Part shown: positions 7,529-15,209 of the stretch, piece after piece
Position numbering within the stretch: position 1 is the stretch's first letter
How the letters are laid out: every line of letters begins with the position of its first letter
Assembly: GCA_017457105.1 (NCBI GenBank)
Contig: JAFTIA010000111.1
Span: 1 to 34,844 of the forward strand
DNA length: 34,844 nucleotides
Direction of reading: 5' to 3'
From: Lentisphaeria bacterium
Lineage (GTDB): Bacteria; Verrucomicrobiota; Lentisphaeria; Victivallales; Victivallaceae
The notes under the pieces: generated by a model
Database searches by the model: none
Seen by the model: only the letters and a program-made list of their open reading frames with translations
What the model was told of the DNA's origin: nothing
Position numbers and translations under genes: made by a program

Positions 7529-7556
7529 ACAATAGCACTGCGGCAGGAGTTTTCAA
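7529..7556 (-). promoter_or_regulatory. Candidate promoter of the aminotransferase-nitrilase operon
   Basis: On the - strand: TTGAAA (7556-7551), a 16-bp spacer and TATTGT (7534-7529), with TGC directly before the -10. The predicted start near 7522 gives a leader of roughly 145 nt, long for this window and containing the three-way junction. Confidence 0.5.
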
Positions 7557-7576
7557 GAAAATTGTGTGCTGAACAG

Positions 7577-7613
7577 TTGTATTTTCCGGCAGACCGTATA
7601 TATTTTCCGGAAA
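7577..7613 (+). promoter_or_regulatory. Weak candidate promoter and palindrome before the SGNH operon
   Basis: TTGTAT (7577-7582), a 16-bp spacer and TATATT (7599-7604). The perfect palindrome TTTCCGGAAA (7604-7613) sits at the predicted start site. TATTTTCCGG is repeated directly at 7580-7589 and 7601-7610, 21 bp apart, which is two helical turns. A regulator could bind here, but the hexamers are poor. Confidence 0.35.
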
Positions 7614-7657
7614 GTATCCTTGTGCCTTGGAGAATAAAAAAGAAAAGGTAAAATGCA

Positions 7658-8836
7658 ATGAAAAAGATCATGTTTGCGGCGATGTTTGTGACAGCAGGTA
7701 TTGTTTTGACTGCTGCGGAAATGAAATGGGAAGATTTTTCTGATGCTTCCGTGTGGAAACTGGGGCGGACCGCTCTGAAAGATCAGGATATGGCAAATGG
7801 TCTTATCAAATTTAACGGCCCCGGCAAGATCTATAACAGGTCGTTCCGTGTATTTCCGGCTGTCGGAAATGACCCGTATAAAAAATTTACCGGTATCGCC
7901 TTCAAAGTTACCAGCGATGGCATCGGCGGCTGGGGCAGCATCACCATCAACGCCGGGCCCCGGGACTGTGCTTATTACTATTTCCCGCTGAAAAAAGGGA
8001 CCTTTGAATACCGTGTGGCTTTCGGCGACATGGCTCCCGCCAAAGATATGGCAAACCCCGCTCCGCAAGTCCTTACGGCAGGGCAACTCTCCGGGATCAC
8101 GGTGGGCGATTACTGGGCGATCGGGCAGAACAACTACCGCCGCCCCAAGTATTCGTTCCAGCTGGCGGATCTGCGTTTGCTGGATGATATCAAGCCGCAG
8201 TTTGTCCGTGGAAAACACGCTCCCGCCAAACTGGACGGCGTGATCGCCAAAATGAAAGCGGGCAAGGCTGTGACCATCCTCTGTTTCGGGGACAGCATCA
8301 CCGCCGGGAGCGGGTTGCAGGATCGCGAAAAGGACCGCTACGCCACTGTTTTGCAGGGGATGCTCCGGAAACATTACAAGAATGACATGATCACTGTCCG
8401 CAGTGTTGCCGTGGGCGGGGCGCATACCTTCCAGTCCATTGCGTGGCTGGATCGTGACCTTGCAGATGGGATGCCGGATGCGGCGACCATGCTGATCGGT
8501 TATAACAACCGTTCCGCCTGCCAGAGCAAAGAATTTTATGCGGAACATCTGACCGAATGGATCGAACGCTTTGCCATGAAGACCGGCGGGAAAGCTGCTG
8601 TGGTGCTGATCCCTGCTGTACAGGGGGTGCCCCGGTTCACGGATCAGCAGGATATGGCAGATGCCACCCGGGAAGTTGCCGCAAAATTCGGTCTTGAAAC
8701 TTCTCCCATTGACGAGGCCATTGCCAAGATCGGGCCTGTGAAATACCGGGCGGAATATCTGGGGGATGCGATCCATCCCAATCCTGCCGGGCACAAACTT
8801 TTTGCTGAAGTTCTGTTCAAGACTTTTGCAAAATAA
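7658..8836 (+). CDS. Secreted SGNH/GDSL-type hydrolase (392 aa)
   Basis: An extracytoplasmic esterase or deacetylase candidate. The first 20 residues form a Sec signal peptide (KK, hydrophobic core, TAA just before E21). Residues 21-180 are beta-rich and probably a carbohydrate-binding or jelly-roll module. The catalytic SGNH domain starts near 204, with S213 in FGDSITAG, and ends with D370 and H373 in GDAIHPNPAGH. G255 (VGGAH) and N283 (IGYNN) fit the oxyanion blocks. AAAGG precedes the ATG at 7658. It heads an operon with FmdB, rsmA and nfo, which do not share its role. Removal of acetyl groups from plant or host glycans is inferred. Confidence 0.85.
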   Translation: MKKIMFAAMFVTAGIVLTAAEMKWEDFSDASVWKLGRTALKDQDMANGLIKFNGPGKIYNRSFRVFPAVGNDPYKKFTGIAFKVTSDGIGGWGSITINAGPRDCAYYYFPLKKGTFEYRVAFGDMAPAKDMANPAPQVLTAGQLSGITVGDYWAIGQNNYRRPKYSFQLADLRLLDDIKPQFVRGKHAPAKLDGVIAKMKAGKAVTILCFGDSITAGSGLQDREKDRYATVLQGMLRKHYKNDMITVRSVAVGGAHTFQSIAWLDRDLADGMPDAATMLIGYNNRSACQSKEFYAEHLTEWIERFAMKTGGKAAVVLIPAVQGVPRFTDQQDMADATREVAAKFGLETSPIDEAIAKIGPVKYRAEYLGDAIHPNPAGHKLFAEVLFKTFAK

Positions 8837-8846
8837 GGAGCGTTCC

Positions 8847-9080
8847 ATGCCGGTTTTCCGTTATAAATGTGTGAAGTGCGGGGAGGTCGCTTCCCGGTTG
8901 GTGGCGCAGTATGATGCGGAGGTCGCCTGTTTGAAATGCGGCGGGGAAACGGAAAAACTCCCCAGCGTTTTTGCGGCGCCCCCCAGTTCTCCGGCCTCCC
9001 GGTGTGCCATGGCGGAAAGCTGCCCCTCTGCCGGAGGGTGCGGCTGTGGCGGCGGATGCTGCGGACATCATCACGGGTGA
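8847..9080 (+). CDS. FmdB-family zinc ribbon protein with Cys/His-rich tail (77 aa)
   Basis: The start MPVFRYKCVKCG is the signature of the FmdB/CxxC zinc-ribbon family, usually annotated as putative regulators. The ribbon uses C8, C11, C28 and C31. After a Pro/Ser/Ala linker the tail contains seven more Cys residues (C53, C59, C65, C67, C71, C72 region), many Gly, and HHH at 74-76, a likely second metal-binding patch. TAAGGAG at 8834-8840 overlaps the upstream stop codon and fixes the start at 8847. It is co-transcribed with rsmA, 6 nt downstream. Molecular role is unknown. Confidence 0.85.
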   Translation: MPVFRYKCVKCGEVASRLVAQYDAEVACLKCGGETEKLPSVFAAPPSSPASRCAMAESCPSAGGCGCGGGCCGHHHG

Positions 9081-9086
9081 CAAACG

Positions 9087-9908
9087 ATGAATAAAGCTCA
9101 ACTTACAGCCGTACTGGATTCCATCGGTATGCGTCCCGGCCGCGGGCTGGGGCAGAATTTCCTGCTGGACGGCAATCTTCTGGATGCCATTGTCCGTCTG
9201 GCGGCTCCGCAGCCCGGAGAGGTGATTCTGGAAGTGGGCCCCGGTTTCGGGGCTTTGACGGAGAAGTTATTGAAGACCGGCGCCAAAGTCTATTCCATTG
9301 AATTTGACCACCGGATCGCCGATTATCTGCGGAAAAATCTGCATCACGAAAATTTTACCCTCATTGAGGAAGATGCCTGCCGGGCGGATCTGCAGGCGAT
9401 CTTGCCGGAAGGGGGCCCTTTCCGTTCCATCGCCAATCTGCCTTATTCCATTTCCAGTATTTTCCTTGCCCGGCTTCTGGAATTGCCTTGTTTGCCGGAA
9501 AGTATGACTTTTATGCTTCAGCGGGAAATGGCGGAGCGGCTGGCGGCAGAACCGGGCTGCAAAGCCTACGGTGCTTTGAGTGTCCGTGCCCAGCACGCCT
9601 ATGAGGTGAAGCTGGACAGGATCGTGCCGCCGGAAGTCTTTTTCCCGCCGCCGGAAGTGGAGTCTGCCATCGCCGTTTTCCGCCGCCGGGAACAGGCTCC
9701 GGATCTGCTGGAACGCAAACACCTTGCCGGGGTGGTGAAAACCGCTTTCGCCAACCGCCGGAAGCAGATGGGGAAGGTGCTGGGTGCCAATTACGGCAGG
9801 GAAAAGACCTATGCCGCTTTTGCGGAAATGGGGCTTGCGCTGGAGATCCGCCCTGACCGGGTGACTCCGGAAATGTTTGCAGAACTTACGGGGAAACTTT
9901 TTTCATGA
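9087..9908 (+). CDS. rsmA: 16S rRNA dimethyladenosine transferase RsmA/KsgA (273 aa)
   Basis: Dimethylates two adjacent adenosines near the 3' end of 16S rRNA during small-subunit maturation, using S-adenosylmethionine. [11 protein letters not shown] (residues 22-32) is the family's N-terminal motif, the SAM-binding loop is GPGFG (51-55), and NLPY (117-120) is the adenine-methyltransferase catalytic motif. Length matches the family (about 270). The ATG at 9087 has only a weak ribosome-binding site, consistent with coupling to the gene ending 6 nt before. Its stop overlaps the nfo start by 4 nt. Confidence 0.95.
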   Translation: MNKAQLTAVLDSIGMRPGRGLGQNFLLDGNLLDAIVRLAAPQPGEVILEVGPGFGALTEKLLKTGAKVYSIEFDHRIADYLRKNLHHENFTLIEEDACRADLQAILPEGGPFRSIANLPYSISSIFLARLLELPCLPESMTFMLQREMAERLAAEPGCKAYGALSVRAQHAYEVKLDRIVPPEVFFPPPEVESAIAVFRRREQAPDLLERKHLAGVVKTAFANRRKQMGKVLGANYGREKTYAAFAEMGLALEIRPDRVTPEMFAELTGKLFS

Positions 9909-10744
9909 AATTCATCGGGGCACATGTCAGTATTTCCGGAGGCGTGGAAAATGCGCCTTTGAACGCCCACGCCATCGGAGCGACGGCCTTTGCCATGTTT
10001 ACCAAAAATCAGCGGCAATGGTCCGCCCCGCCCTATTCAGAGAAAAATATTGCCGGATTCAAGGAAAATTGTGCAAAATACGGCTATACTCCCGAACAGA
10101 TTTTGCCTCACGATGGTTACCTGATCAATCTGGGGAATCCTGATCCTGTAAAGCGCAAGGCCGCACAGGAGGCGTTTGCCGATGAAATGACCCGTTGTCA
10201 TCAGCTGGGGTTGACCAAGTTGAATTTTCACCCGGGAAGCCACCTGAAACAGATTTCCGAAGCCCATTGTCTTGCCTTGATCGCCGAGGGGATCCAACAG
10301 GCGGTGGATGCCGTTCCGGAAGTGGTGGCAGTGATTGAAAACACGGCGGGCCAGGGCTCCAATCTGGGGTACAGTTTTGAGCAGCTGGGGGAATTGATCC
10401 GGCTGACGGACCGCCCCGGCAGAGTTGGGGTTTGTCTGGATACCTGCCATGCCTTTGCCGCCGGATACGATCTTACGGAAAATGGTTACGAATGGACCAT
10501 GAAGCATTTTGAGAAATGCGTGGGCTTCCAATATCTCCATGGGATGCACCTGAACGATGCCAAGGCGGGGCTGGGCAGTCATCTGGACCGTCACGCCAGT
10601 CTGGGCGCAGGCACGCTGGGCTGGCCGGTCTTTGAAAAACTGATGCAGGATCCCCGGCTGGACGGCATCCCGCTGGTACTGGAAACCGTGGATGCCGATT
10701 TGTGGCCGGAAGAGATTTCACGGTTGAAAAGTTTCTGCCGGTGA
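9905..10744 (+). CDS. nfo: Endonuclease IV, AP endonuclease (279 aa)
   Basis: Cleaves DNA 5' to abasic sites in base-excision repair, with a trinuclear Zn centre. The nine expected ligands are all visible at positions matching the E. coli enzyme: H69, H109, E145, D179, H182, H215, D228, H230 and E260. The motifs [21 protein letters not shown] and DRHASLGAG are typical. Length is full. ATGA overlap with rsmA indicates coupling. It ends the operon; a 7-bp hairpin follows. Confidence 0.95.
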   Translation: MKFIGAHVSISGGVENAPLNAHAIGATAFAMFTKNQRQWSAPPYSEKNIAGFKENCAKYGYTPEQILPHDGYLINLGNPDPVKRKAAQEAFADEMTRCHQLGLTKLNFHPGSHLKQISEAHCLALIAEGIQQAVDAVPEVVAVIENTAGQGSNLGYSFEQLGELIRLTDRPGRVGVCLDTCHAFAAGYDLTENGYEWTMKHFEKCVGFQYLHGMHLNDAKAGLGSHLDRHASLGAGTLGWPVFEKLMQDPRLDGIPLVLETVDADLWPEEISRLKSFCR

Positions 10745-10746
10745 CC

Positions 10747-10766
10747 GGGAAACCCATGCGTTTCCC
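10747..10766. terminator. Weak hairpin between convergent nfo and MATE genes
   Basis: GGGAAAC (10747-10753) and GTTTCCC (10760-10766) form a 7-bp perfect stem with a 6-nt loop, directly after the nfo stop codon. There is no T-run, so intrinsic termination is uncertain. Confidence 0.3.
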
Positions 10767-10799
10767 CATGGCATCCAGTGTGCCGGATAAATCCGATAT

Positions 10800-12173
10800 T
10801 CAGCGGTGGATCATTTTGATTTTGCGCCATTTGCCGGACAGGAAACGGCGGTAGATGAGAAACGCCTCTGTGCTTGCGGGGAAAACAAGATAAAACCAGA
10901 TGAGTGCCGCCGGAGGATGGAAGCCGAATACCAGAATGGCGATCCCCGGGATCGTCAGCACCCAGCTGCAGAAAAAATTGATGAGCATAACGGCCCGGGT
11001 ATCTCCCGCACCCCGGAGCATCCCTCCAAAGACCATTTTGAAGCAGTCGGCAAAGTTCCACATGGCCGCCCCGCATAACACCCAGCGCACCTGCCGGACG
11101 ATCTCTTCAAAATCCAGCGTCCCCGATGTATCCCCGGGGCTGAAATACCTGGCGATCCATTCCGGTCCCAACAAATAGAGCAGGGCGGAAAAAAACATGT
11201 AAACAAGGATGATCCGCATGGCTTTCCGGGGCACACGGGCGGCAATATCCAGTTCATTTTTCCCGATATACTGCCCCGCAAGGATGGCGGTGGCATCGGC
11301 AACGCCCATGAGCGGCATAAAACTCAAATTGTTCACCGCAAATCCGATGGAACATGCCGCAAGAGCCGTATCCCCCAATCTCCCCACAATAAGCAGGATC
11401 GCCGCAAAACACCCCACATCGCTCAACACCTGCAATCCGGCGGGAGAGCCGAATTTCACCAGTTTCCCGATGCGCTGCAAATTAAATTTCCGGTAACGCC
11501 GGGTGGGGAATTTTCTCTGGTCAAAGCTCCAGTACAATCCTGCGGCGATCAGCAGCCCCAGAAGGCCGCTGAGGCTGGTGGCAAGCCCCGCACCGAAAAT
11601 CCCCCATTTGGGGAATCCCCAGTTGCCGAAAATAAGGAGCCAGTTGAAAAAAATGTTTGCCAGACAGACGAATATATTGATCCCTGCCACGACCGCCGTT
11701 TTCCCCCTGCCGGAAAAAAAGGCAAAAAAGGGCATGGATAAACACATGACTGCACCGGAGGGCAGCAAGCCTTTCAGATAAGATTCCCCGAGCGGATACA
11801 GCGTTTCCGTCATGGAAAACTGCAGAATTTTCATGCAGAGAAAAGGCAGTACGGTCAGGATCAGCACACTGGCGGCGCACGCCAGCCACAGCCCCGCCCA
11901 GACACTGCGGACGCACTCTTTGTAAACGCCTTTGCCTTACCACTGCGCCACCAGCGATGCCGTGTAGCCGCATGTTACGGAAAAAAAGACGAACAGGGTA
12001 AAAAACAGCACGCCGCTGGGCAGTGCCGCCGCCATTTCCATGGTGGAACTCAAAGACAGGAATTTCCGGTCGGCAAACTGCATGACTACATTGCTTGCCG
12101 ACATGAAGATCAGGGGATAGGCTACTTTGAGAAGTTCCAGATAACCGCCCCGGCTGTCACGGATCGTTTTCAT
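10800..12173 (-). pseudogene. MATE-family multidrug/cation exporter interrupted by one in-frame TAA
   Basis: Reading from the ATG at 12173, the frame gives a normal MATE N-terminus (LLKVAYPLIFMSASNVVMQFADRK region) up to ASLVAQW, meets TAA at 11937-11939, then continues in the same frame as GKGVYKECVRSVWAGLW and on to a full 12-helix-type protein ending at 10800. Total length is about 457 codons, as expected for NorM-like transporters. Family members usually have Tyr near this spot (AQxYG), and TAA is one base from either Tyr codon. No frameshift is needed. It may be a recent nonsense mutation, a sequencing or assembly error, or read-through. The N-terminal fragment alone (about 78 residues) could not transport. 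Confidence 0.8.
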
Positions 12174-12174
12174 A

Positions 12175-12211
12175 GGGCGTATAATATACACCCGGAATGA
12201 CTTTCCCGCAA
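12175..12211 (-). promoter_or_regulatory. MATE promoter with overlapping operator-like dyad
   Basis: On the - strand: TTGCGG (12211-12206), 17-bp spacer, TATATT (12188-12183). The -10 ends only 9 bp before the ATG, so the transcript would be leaderless or nearly so. Over the -10 lies a dyad on the + strand: GGG C GTATA A TATAC A CCC (12175-12193), perfect except for one C/A pair. A repressor bound there would block both polymerase and the start. Confidence 0.45.
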
Positions 12212-12250
12212 ATTTTATCCACGGGGACGGCTGTTATTTTGCTTTTATGA

Positions 12251-12272
12251 TGTACTTCTGCGGGTGTACTTC
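12251..12272. repeat. Direct repeat TGTACTTC upstream of trpS
   Basis: TGTACTTC occurs at 12251-12258 and 12265-12272, 14 bp apart, about 20 bp upstream of the trpS -35 hexamer. It lies between the divergent MATE and trpS promoters and might be an activator site; nothing else supports this. Confidence 0.25.
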
Positions 12273-12288
12273 CGCCTCCTGTCAGCAG

Positions 12289-12316
12289 TTGAAAATTCCC
12301 GAAAATGTGCTATGGT
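12289..12316 (+). promoter_or_regulatory. Candidate trpS promoter
   Basis: TTGAAA (12289-12294), 16-bp spacer, TATGGT (12311-12316), with TGC before the -10. Predicted start is near 12323, leaving a leader of about 23 nt with AAGGA before the ATG at 12346. The leader is too short for a T-box or attenuator. Confidence 0.5.
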
Positions 12317-12345
12317 AATACAAATACTTTTGAAAGGATGGAAAT

Positions 12346-13308
12346 ATGCGTATTCTTACCGGATTGCAGCCTTCTGGCAATTTGCATATCGGCAATTATT
12401 TCGGTGCCATGCGGCAGCTTTTGGAACTTCAGCAGAAAGGGGAAACTTTTCTTTTTATTGCGGACTATCACGCTCTTACCACCGGTCCCAAGGCCGATGA
12501 CTTGCGGAGCAATGTTTACCATCTGGCACTGGATTTCCTTTCCTGCGGGCTTTCGCTGGATAACACTGTTTTTTTCCGGCAGTCGGATGTGCCGCAGGTC
12601 ACAGAACTCATGTGGATCCTGAACAACATCACCACCGTGGGTTTTCTGGAACGCGCCCACAGTTACAAGGATAAGATCGCCAAGGGGTTCACGCCCAATA
12701 CCGGGCTTTTTACCTATCCGGTGCTGATGGCGGCGGACATCCTGCTGTACGGCAGTGAACTCGTTCCCGTGGGCAAGGATCAGAAACAGCATTTGGAAAT
12801 CACCCGGGATCTGGCGATCCGGTTCAACAATGATTATGAGGAAACCTTCAAAATTCCGGAAGCCTATATCCCCACCAGCGTTGCCGTTGTTCCCGGTATC
12901 GACGGTCAGAAGATGAGCAAGAGTTACGGCAATACCATTCCGCTTTTCGGTGCCCAGAAAGCCATCCGGAAGATCGTCATGTCCATTGTGACGGACTCCA
13001 CTCCCATGGAGGCCCCCAAAGATCCGGAAAAGTGCAATGTGGTCGCCCTTTATAAACTGGTCGCCACGCCGGAAGAGGTGGAGGAAATGAAGGCCAATTA
13101 CCGTGCCGGGAATTACGGTTACGGCCATGCCAAGCAGGCGTTCTTTGAAAAACTCTGGGCGTATTTTGAACCCATGCGTGAACGCCGTGCCCAGCTGGAA
13201 AAAGATCCGGATTACATCTGGGACGTCCTGCGTGAAGGCGGCAAAAAAGCCTCTGCCGAAGCGGAAAAAACCATGGACAGGGTGCGCCGTGCTGTGGGCT
13301 TGCGGTGA
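12346..13308 (+). CDS. trpS: Tryptophanyl-tRNA synthetase (320 aa)
   Basis: Charges tRNA-Trp with tryptophan in the cytoplasm. A class I synthetase: the HIGH motif is HIGN at residues 14-17 in TGLQPSGNLHIGN, and KMSKS is at 189-193. TrpRS-typical segments include HALTT and LMAADILLY. Length (320) is normal for bacterial TrpRS. It is transcribed alone, from its own promoter and with its own terminator. Confidence 0.96.
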   Translation: MRILTGLQPSGNLHIGNYFGAMRQLLELQQKGETFLFIADYHALTTGPKADDLRSNVYHLALDFLSCGLSLDNTVFFRQSDVPQVTELMWILNNITTVGFLERAHSYKDKIAKGFTPNTGLFTYPVLMAADILLYGSELVPVGKDQKQHLEITRDLAIRFNNDYEETFKIPEAYIPTSVAVVPGIDGQKMSKSYGNTIPLFGAQKAIRKIVMSIVTDSTPMEAPKDPEKCNVVALYKLVATPEEVEEMKANYRAGNYGYGHAKQAFFEKLWAYFEPMRERRAQLEKDPDYIWDVLREGGKKASAEAEKTMDRVRRAVGLR

Positions 13309-13337
13309 TTTTCAGGCGGAAAACCTGAAAAATTTTT
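13309..13337 (+). terminator. Intrinsic terminator of trpS
   Basis: TTTTCAGG (13309-13316) pairs perfectly with CCTGAAAA (13324-13331) around a 7-nt loop, then ATTTTTG. It starts at the base after the stop codon. Confidence 0.75.
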
Positions 13338-13347
13338 GTGTTCCCTA

Positions 13348-13376
13348 TTGATTTTGAATAAGTCCGGTGCTATTAT
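13348..13376 (+). promoter_or_regulatory. Candidate promoter of the tandem small secreted proteins
   Basis: TTGATT (13348-13353), 17-bp spacer, TATTAT (13371-13376), with TGC directly before the -10. Nearly the same elements and spacing occur before the pseudopilin gene (34007-34035). Predicted start is near 13383. Confidence 0.55.
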
Positions 13377-13408
13377 ACCTTTAACAACCTGAAAGAAGGA
13401 GGTATGAG

Positions 13409-13933
13409 GTGAAACATTTGTGTTTGTTGGCACTGCTGTTTTGCGGCGGCGTTCTGATGGCGGGGACGGATATTGACATCAATGGGAATTTTGCCGGTTC
13501 CAAAGTCGGGGACAAAGTTCCGAAACGGTGGAATTTCAATCAAAGCATCAAACCCGTCGGTTCCGGCGAAGTCGTACAGGTGGGGGACAAGCTGGGGGTA
13601 AAGATCACCAACACCGCTAAAAGCGTTGCTTATTTCAGCCGCATGGTTCCGGTCAAAGCAGGGGAAAAGTATGAAATGTCCTGCGATGTCATTGGTACCG
13701 GCAAGGCGTATCTTGCCATGTATCTCTATGCGGAAAAAGGTGTTTGGGGCGGTGCGGTTTCACAGCCCGCTGTGGTTCTGAAAGCCGGAGAAAATGACTT
13801 GAAATATACGTTCACCATTCCGGCAGAGATCAAAGGGAAGGTTCCGGTGGTGGCCAGTTTCGTCTTTTATCTGAACGGTCCCGGTGAAGCGACTTATTAC
13901 GATGTGGAACTGGAAAAAGAAGACATTCAATAA
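13409..13933 (+). CDS. Small secreted protein, first tandem paralogue (174 aa)
   Basis: Starts at GTG 13409: AAGGAGG at 13396-13402 is 6 nt away, whereas the ATG at 13404 is one base from it and reads only ATG AGG TGA. A Sec signal peptide covers about residues 1-18 (KH, hydrophobic core, LMAG). The mature protein is beta-rich with conserved-looking GEKYE-SCDV and GENDLK segments, and recalls the jelly-roll carbohydrate-binding modules that follow glycoside hydrolases, but it has no catalytic domain. It shares the exact length and many blocks with the next gene. I do not recognise a named family; a glycan-binding role is inferred. Confidence 0.75.
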   Translation: MKHLCLLALLFCGGVLMAGTDIDINGNFAGSKVGDKVPKRWNFNQSIKPVGSGEVVQVGDKLGVKITNTAKSVAYFSRMVPVKAGEKYEMSCDVIGTGKAYLAMYLYAEKGVWGGAVSQPAVVLKAGENDLKYTFTIPAEIKGKVPVVASFVFYLNGPGEATYYDVELEKEDIQ

Positions 13934-13954
13934 CAACAGTGAAAGGAAGAAAAA

Positions 13955-14479
13955 ATGAAGTTTTTGAGTATGTTGACTCTGGTGTTCTGCGGTGCTATGC
14001 TGACTGCCGGAACGGATATTGATGTGAATGGCAAATTCATCGGCTCCAAAGAGGGTGAAATCGCTCCCAATGGATGGGTTTTCAATCCCAGTGTCAAGCC
14101 GGTCGGTACCGGGAAAGTGGTCAAAGTCGGCGATCAATTCGGTGTGCAGATCTCCAATCCCAAGCGGGATCTTCACTATTACAGCAAAAAACAGGTGGAT
14201 GTTGCTCCCGGGGAAAAGTATGAACTTTCCTGTGATGTCACCGGCACCGGCAAGGCCGCTCTGGCAATGTATCTCTACAATGCCAAGGGCTGGGTCGGCG
14301 GCATTTATCAGGTTCCCGTGACGCTCAAGCCCGGCGAAAATGACCTGAAGTTTGAAGTTGTGATCCCTGCCGAACTTAACGGCAAGGTTCCTGCCCGTGC
14401 CTGCTTTGCTTTCTTTGTCCGCGGTGCGGCGGAAGCCACTTTCAGCGATTTTGAAGCGGAAAAAGAAGACGCAAAATAA
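13955..14479 (+). CDS. Small secreted protein, second tandem paralogue (174 aa)
   Basis: Preceded by AAAGGAAG and separated by 21 nt from its paralogue. It has a signal peptide (KF, hydrophobic, LTAG) and the same mature architecture. It aligns essentially without gaps to the upstream protein: AGTDID-NG-F, KPVG-G-VV-VGD, GEKYE-SCDV-GTGKA, LAMYLY, GENDLK, IPAE, GKVP and EKED are shared, roughly half of all positions. The duplication is therefore old enough to have diverged widely. The two products may have different ligands or form a heteromer. Transcription probably ends at the hairpin 14501-14525. Confidence 0.75.
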   Translation: MKFLSMLTLVFCGAMLTAGTDIDVNGKFIGSKEGEIAPNGWVFNPSVKPVGTGKVVKVGDQFGVQISNPKRDLHYYSKKQVDVAPGEKYELSCDVTGTGKAALAMYLYNAKGWVGGIYQVPVTLKPGENDLKFEVVIPAELNGKVPARACFAFFVRGAAEATFSDFEAEKEDAK

Positions 14480-14500
14480 GGTCTTTTTACAAAAAAACTG

Positions 14501-14529
14501 CCCGGTCTGTTGCTGACAGACTGGGTATT
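14501..14529 (+). terminator. Probable terminator after the tandem paralogues
   Basis: CCCGGTCTGT (14501-14510) pairs with ACAGACTGGG (14516-14525) in a 10-bp stem with one G:U pair and a 5-nt loop. The following TATTT is a weak T-tract. Confidence 0.5.
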
Positions 14530-14546
14530 TCGTATTGAAAGATGTG

Positions 14547-15209
14547 ATGGCGATGAAAGAAACAAAAGTGATCCTTTTTCAGGGCGATTCCATTACCGAT
14601 GCCGGACGGAACCGGGAGCAGCAGGGGGTGGTGAACGGTCCTTACGGCGGTACCGGATACGGGTATCCCCTGTTTGCCTCTGCACGGCTGCTGGCGGATC
14701 AGCCGCAGGCAGGACTGCAGTTTTATAATCTGGGCATCAGCGGCAACCGGGTGGTGGATCTTTATGCCCGCTGGAAGATCGATGCTCTGAATTTGAAACC
14801 GGATCTTATCAGTATTCTGATCGGCGTCAACGATACCTGGCATGAACGCTCCCGGCAGAACGGCGTGGAAGTGCCCCGGTTTGAAAAAATTTACCGGATG
14901 CTTCTGGAGTGGACCCGGGAAGTTCTGCCGGAAGTGAAACTGGTATTGATGGAGCCCTTCGTCCTGCCTTTCGGTGCCGCCGATGAAACCTGGGTGGCTG
15001 AAGTTGCAGAGCGTGCTGTTGTGGTCCGGAAATTGGCGGAAGAATTCAATGCCGTCTTTATCCCCACGCAGGAAATGCTCACGAAAGCCGCTCAAACTGC
15101 CTCTCCGGAATATTGGCTGGTCGATGGGGTCCACCCCACTGCCGCCGGTCATCAGCTTCTGGCAGATGCCTGGCTTGCCGGTGTCCGTAAACAGGGATGG
15201 TTGAAATGA
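14547..15209 (+). CDS. Cytoplasmic SGNH/GDSL-type hydrolase (220 aa)
   Basis: An SGNH-fold esterase without signal peptide. S15 in FQGDSITDAG is the nucleophile, NLGISGNRV gives block II, GVNDTW gives block III with N95, and D193/H196 in VDGVHPTAAGH complete the triad. This matches intracellular acetylhydrolases that deacetylate imported sugars. The start is uncertain: ATG 14547, ATG 14553 and an upstream TTG at 14535 are all in frame, and 14547 has the best spacing from GAAAG. Its stop overlaps the panB start by 4 nt. The pairing with pantothenate synthesis looks incidental. Confidence 0.85.
   Translation: MAMKETKVILFQGDSITDAGRNREQQGVVNGPYGGTGYGYPLFASARLLADQPQAGLQFYNLGISGNRVVDLYARWKIDALNLKPDLISILIGVNDTWHERSRQNGVEVPRFEKIYRMLLEWTREVLPEVKLVLMEPFVLPFGAADETWVAEVAERAVVVRKLAEEFNAVFIPTQEMLTKAAQTASPEYWLVDGVHPTAAGHQLLADAWLAGVRKQGWLK

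Noticed and set aside
11937-11939. Stop-codon reassignment as explanation of the TAA in the MATE gene
   Set aside because: Other genes in the window end normally at TAA (for example trpS-region neighbours, nitroreductase and pseudopilin) and contain no internal TAA, so the code is standard.
12317-12345. T-box or tryptophan attenuator before trpS
   Set aside because: The leader from the candidate promoter is only about 23 nt, with no specifier loop, T-box sequence or Trp-codon leader peptide.
13409-14479. Repeat proteins of a phase-variable or toxin system
   Set aside because: The pair are diverged secreted beta proteins with no toxin motif, no recombination repeats and normal base composition.
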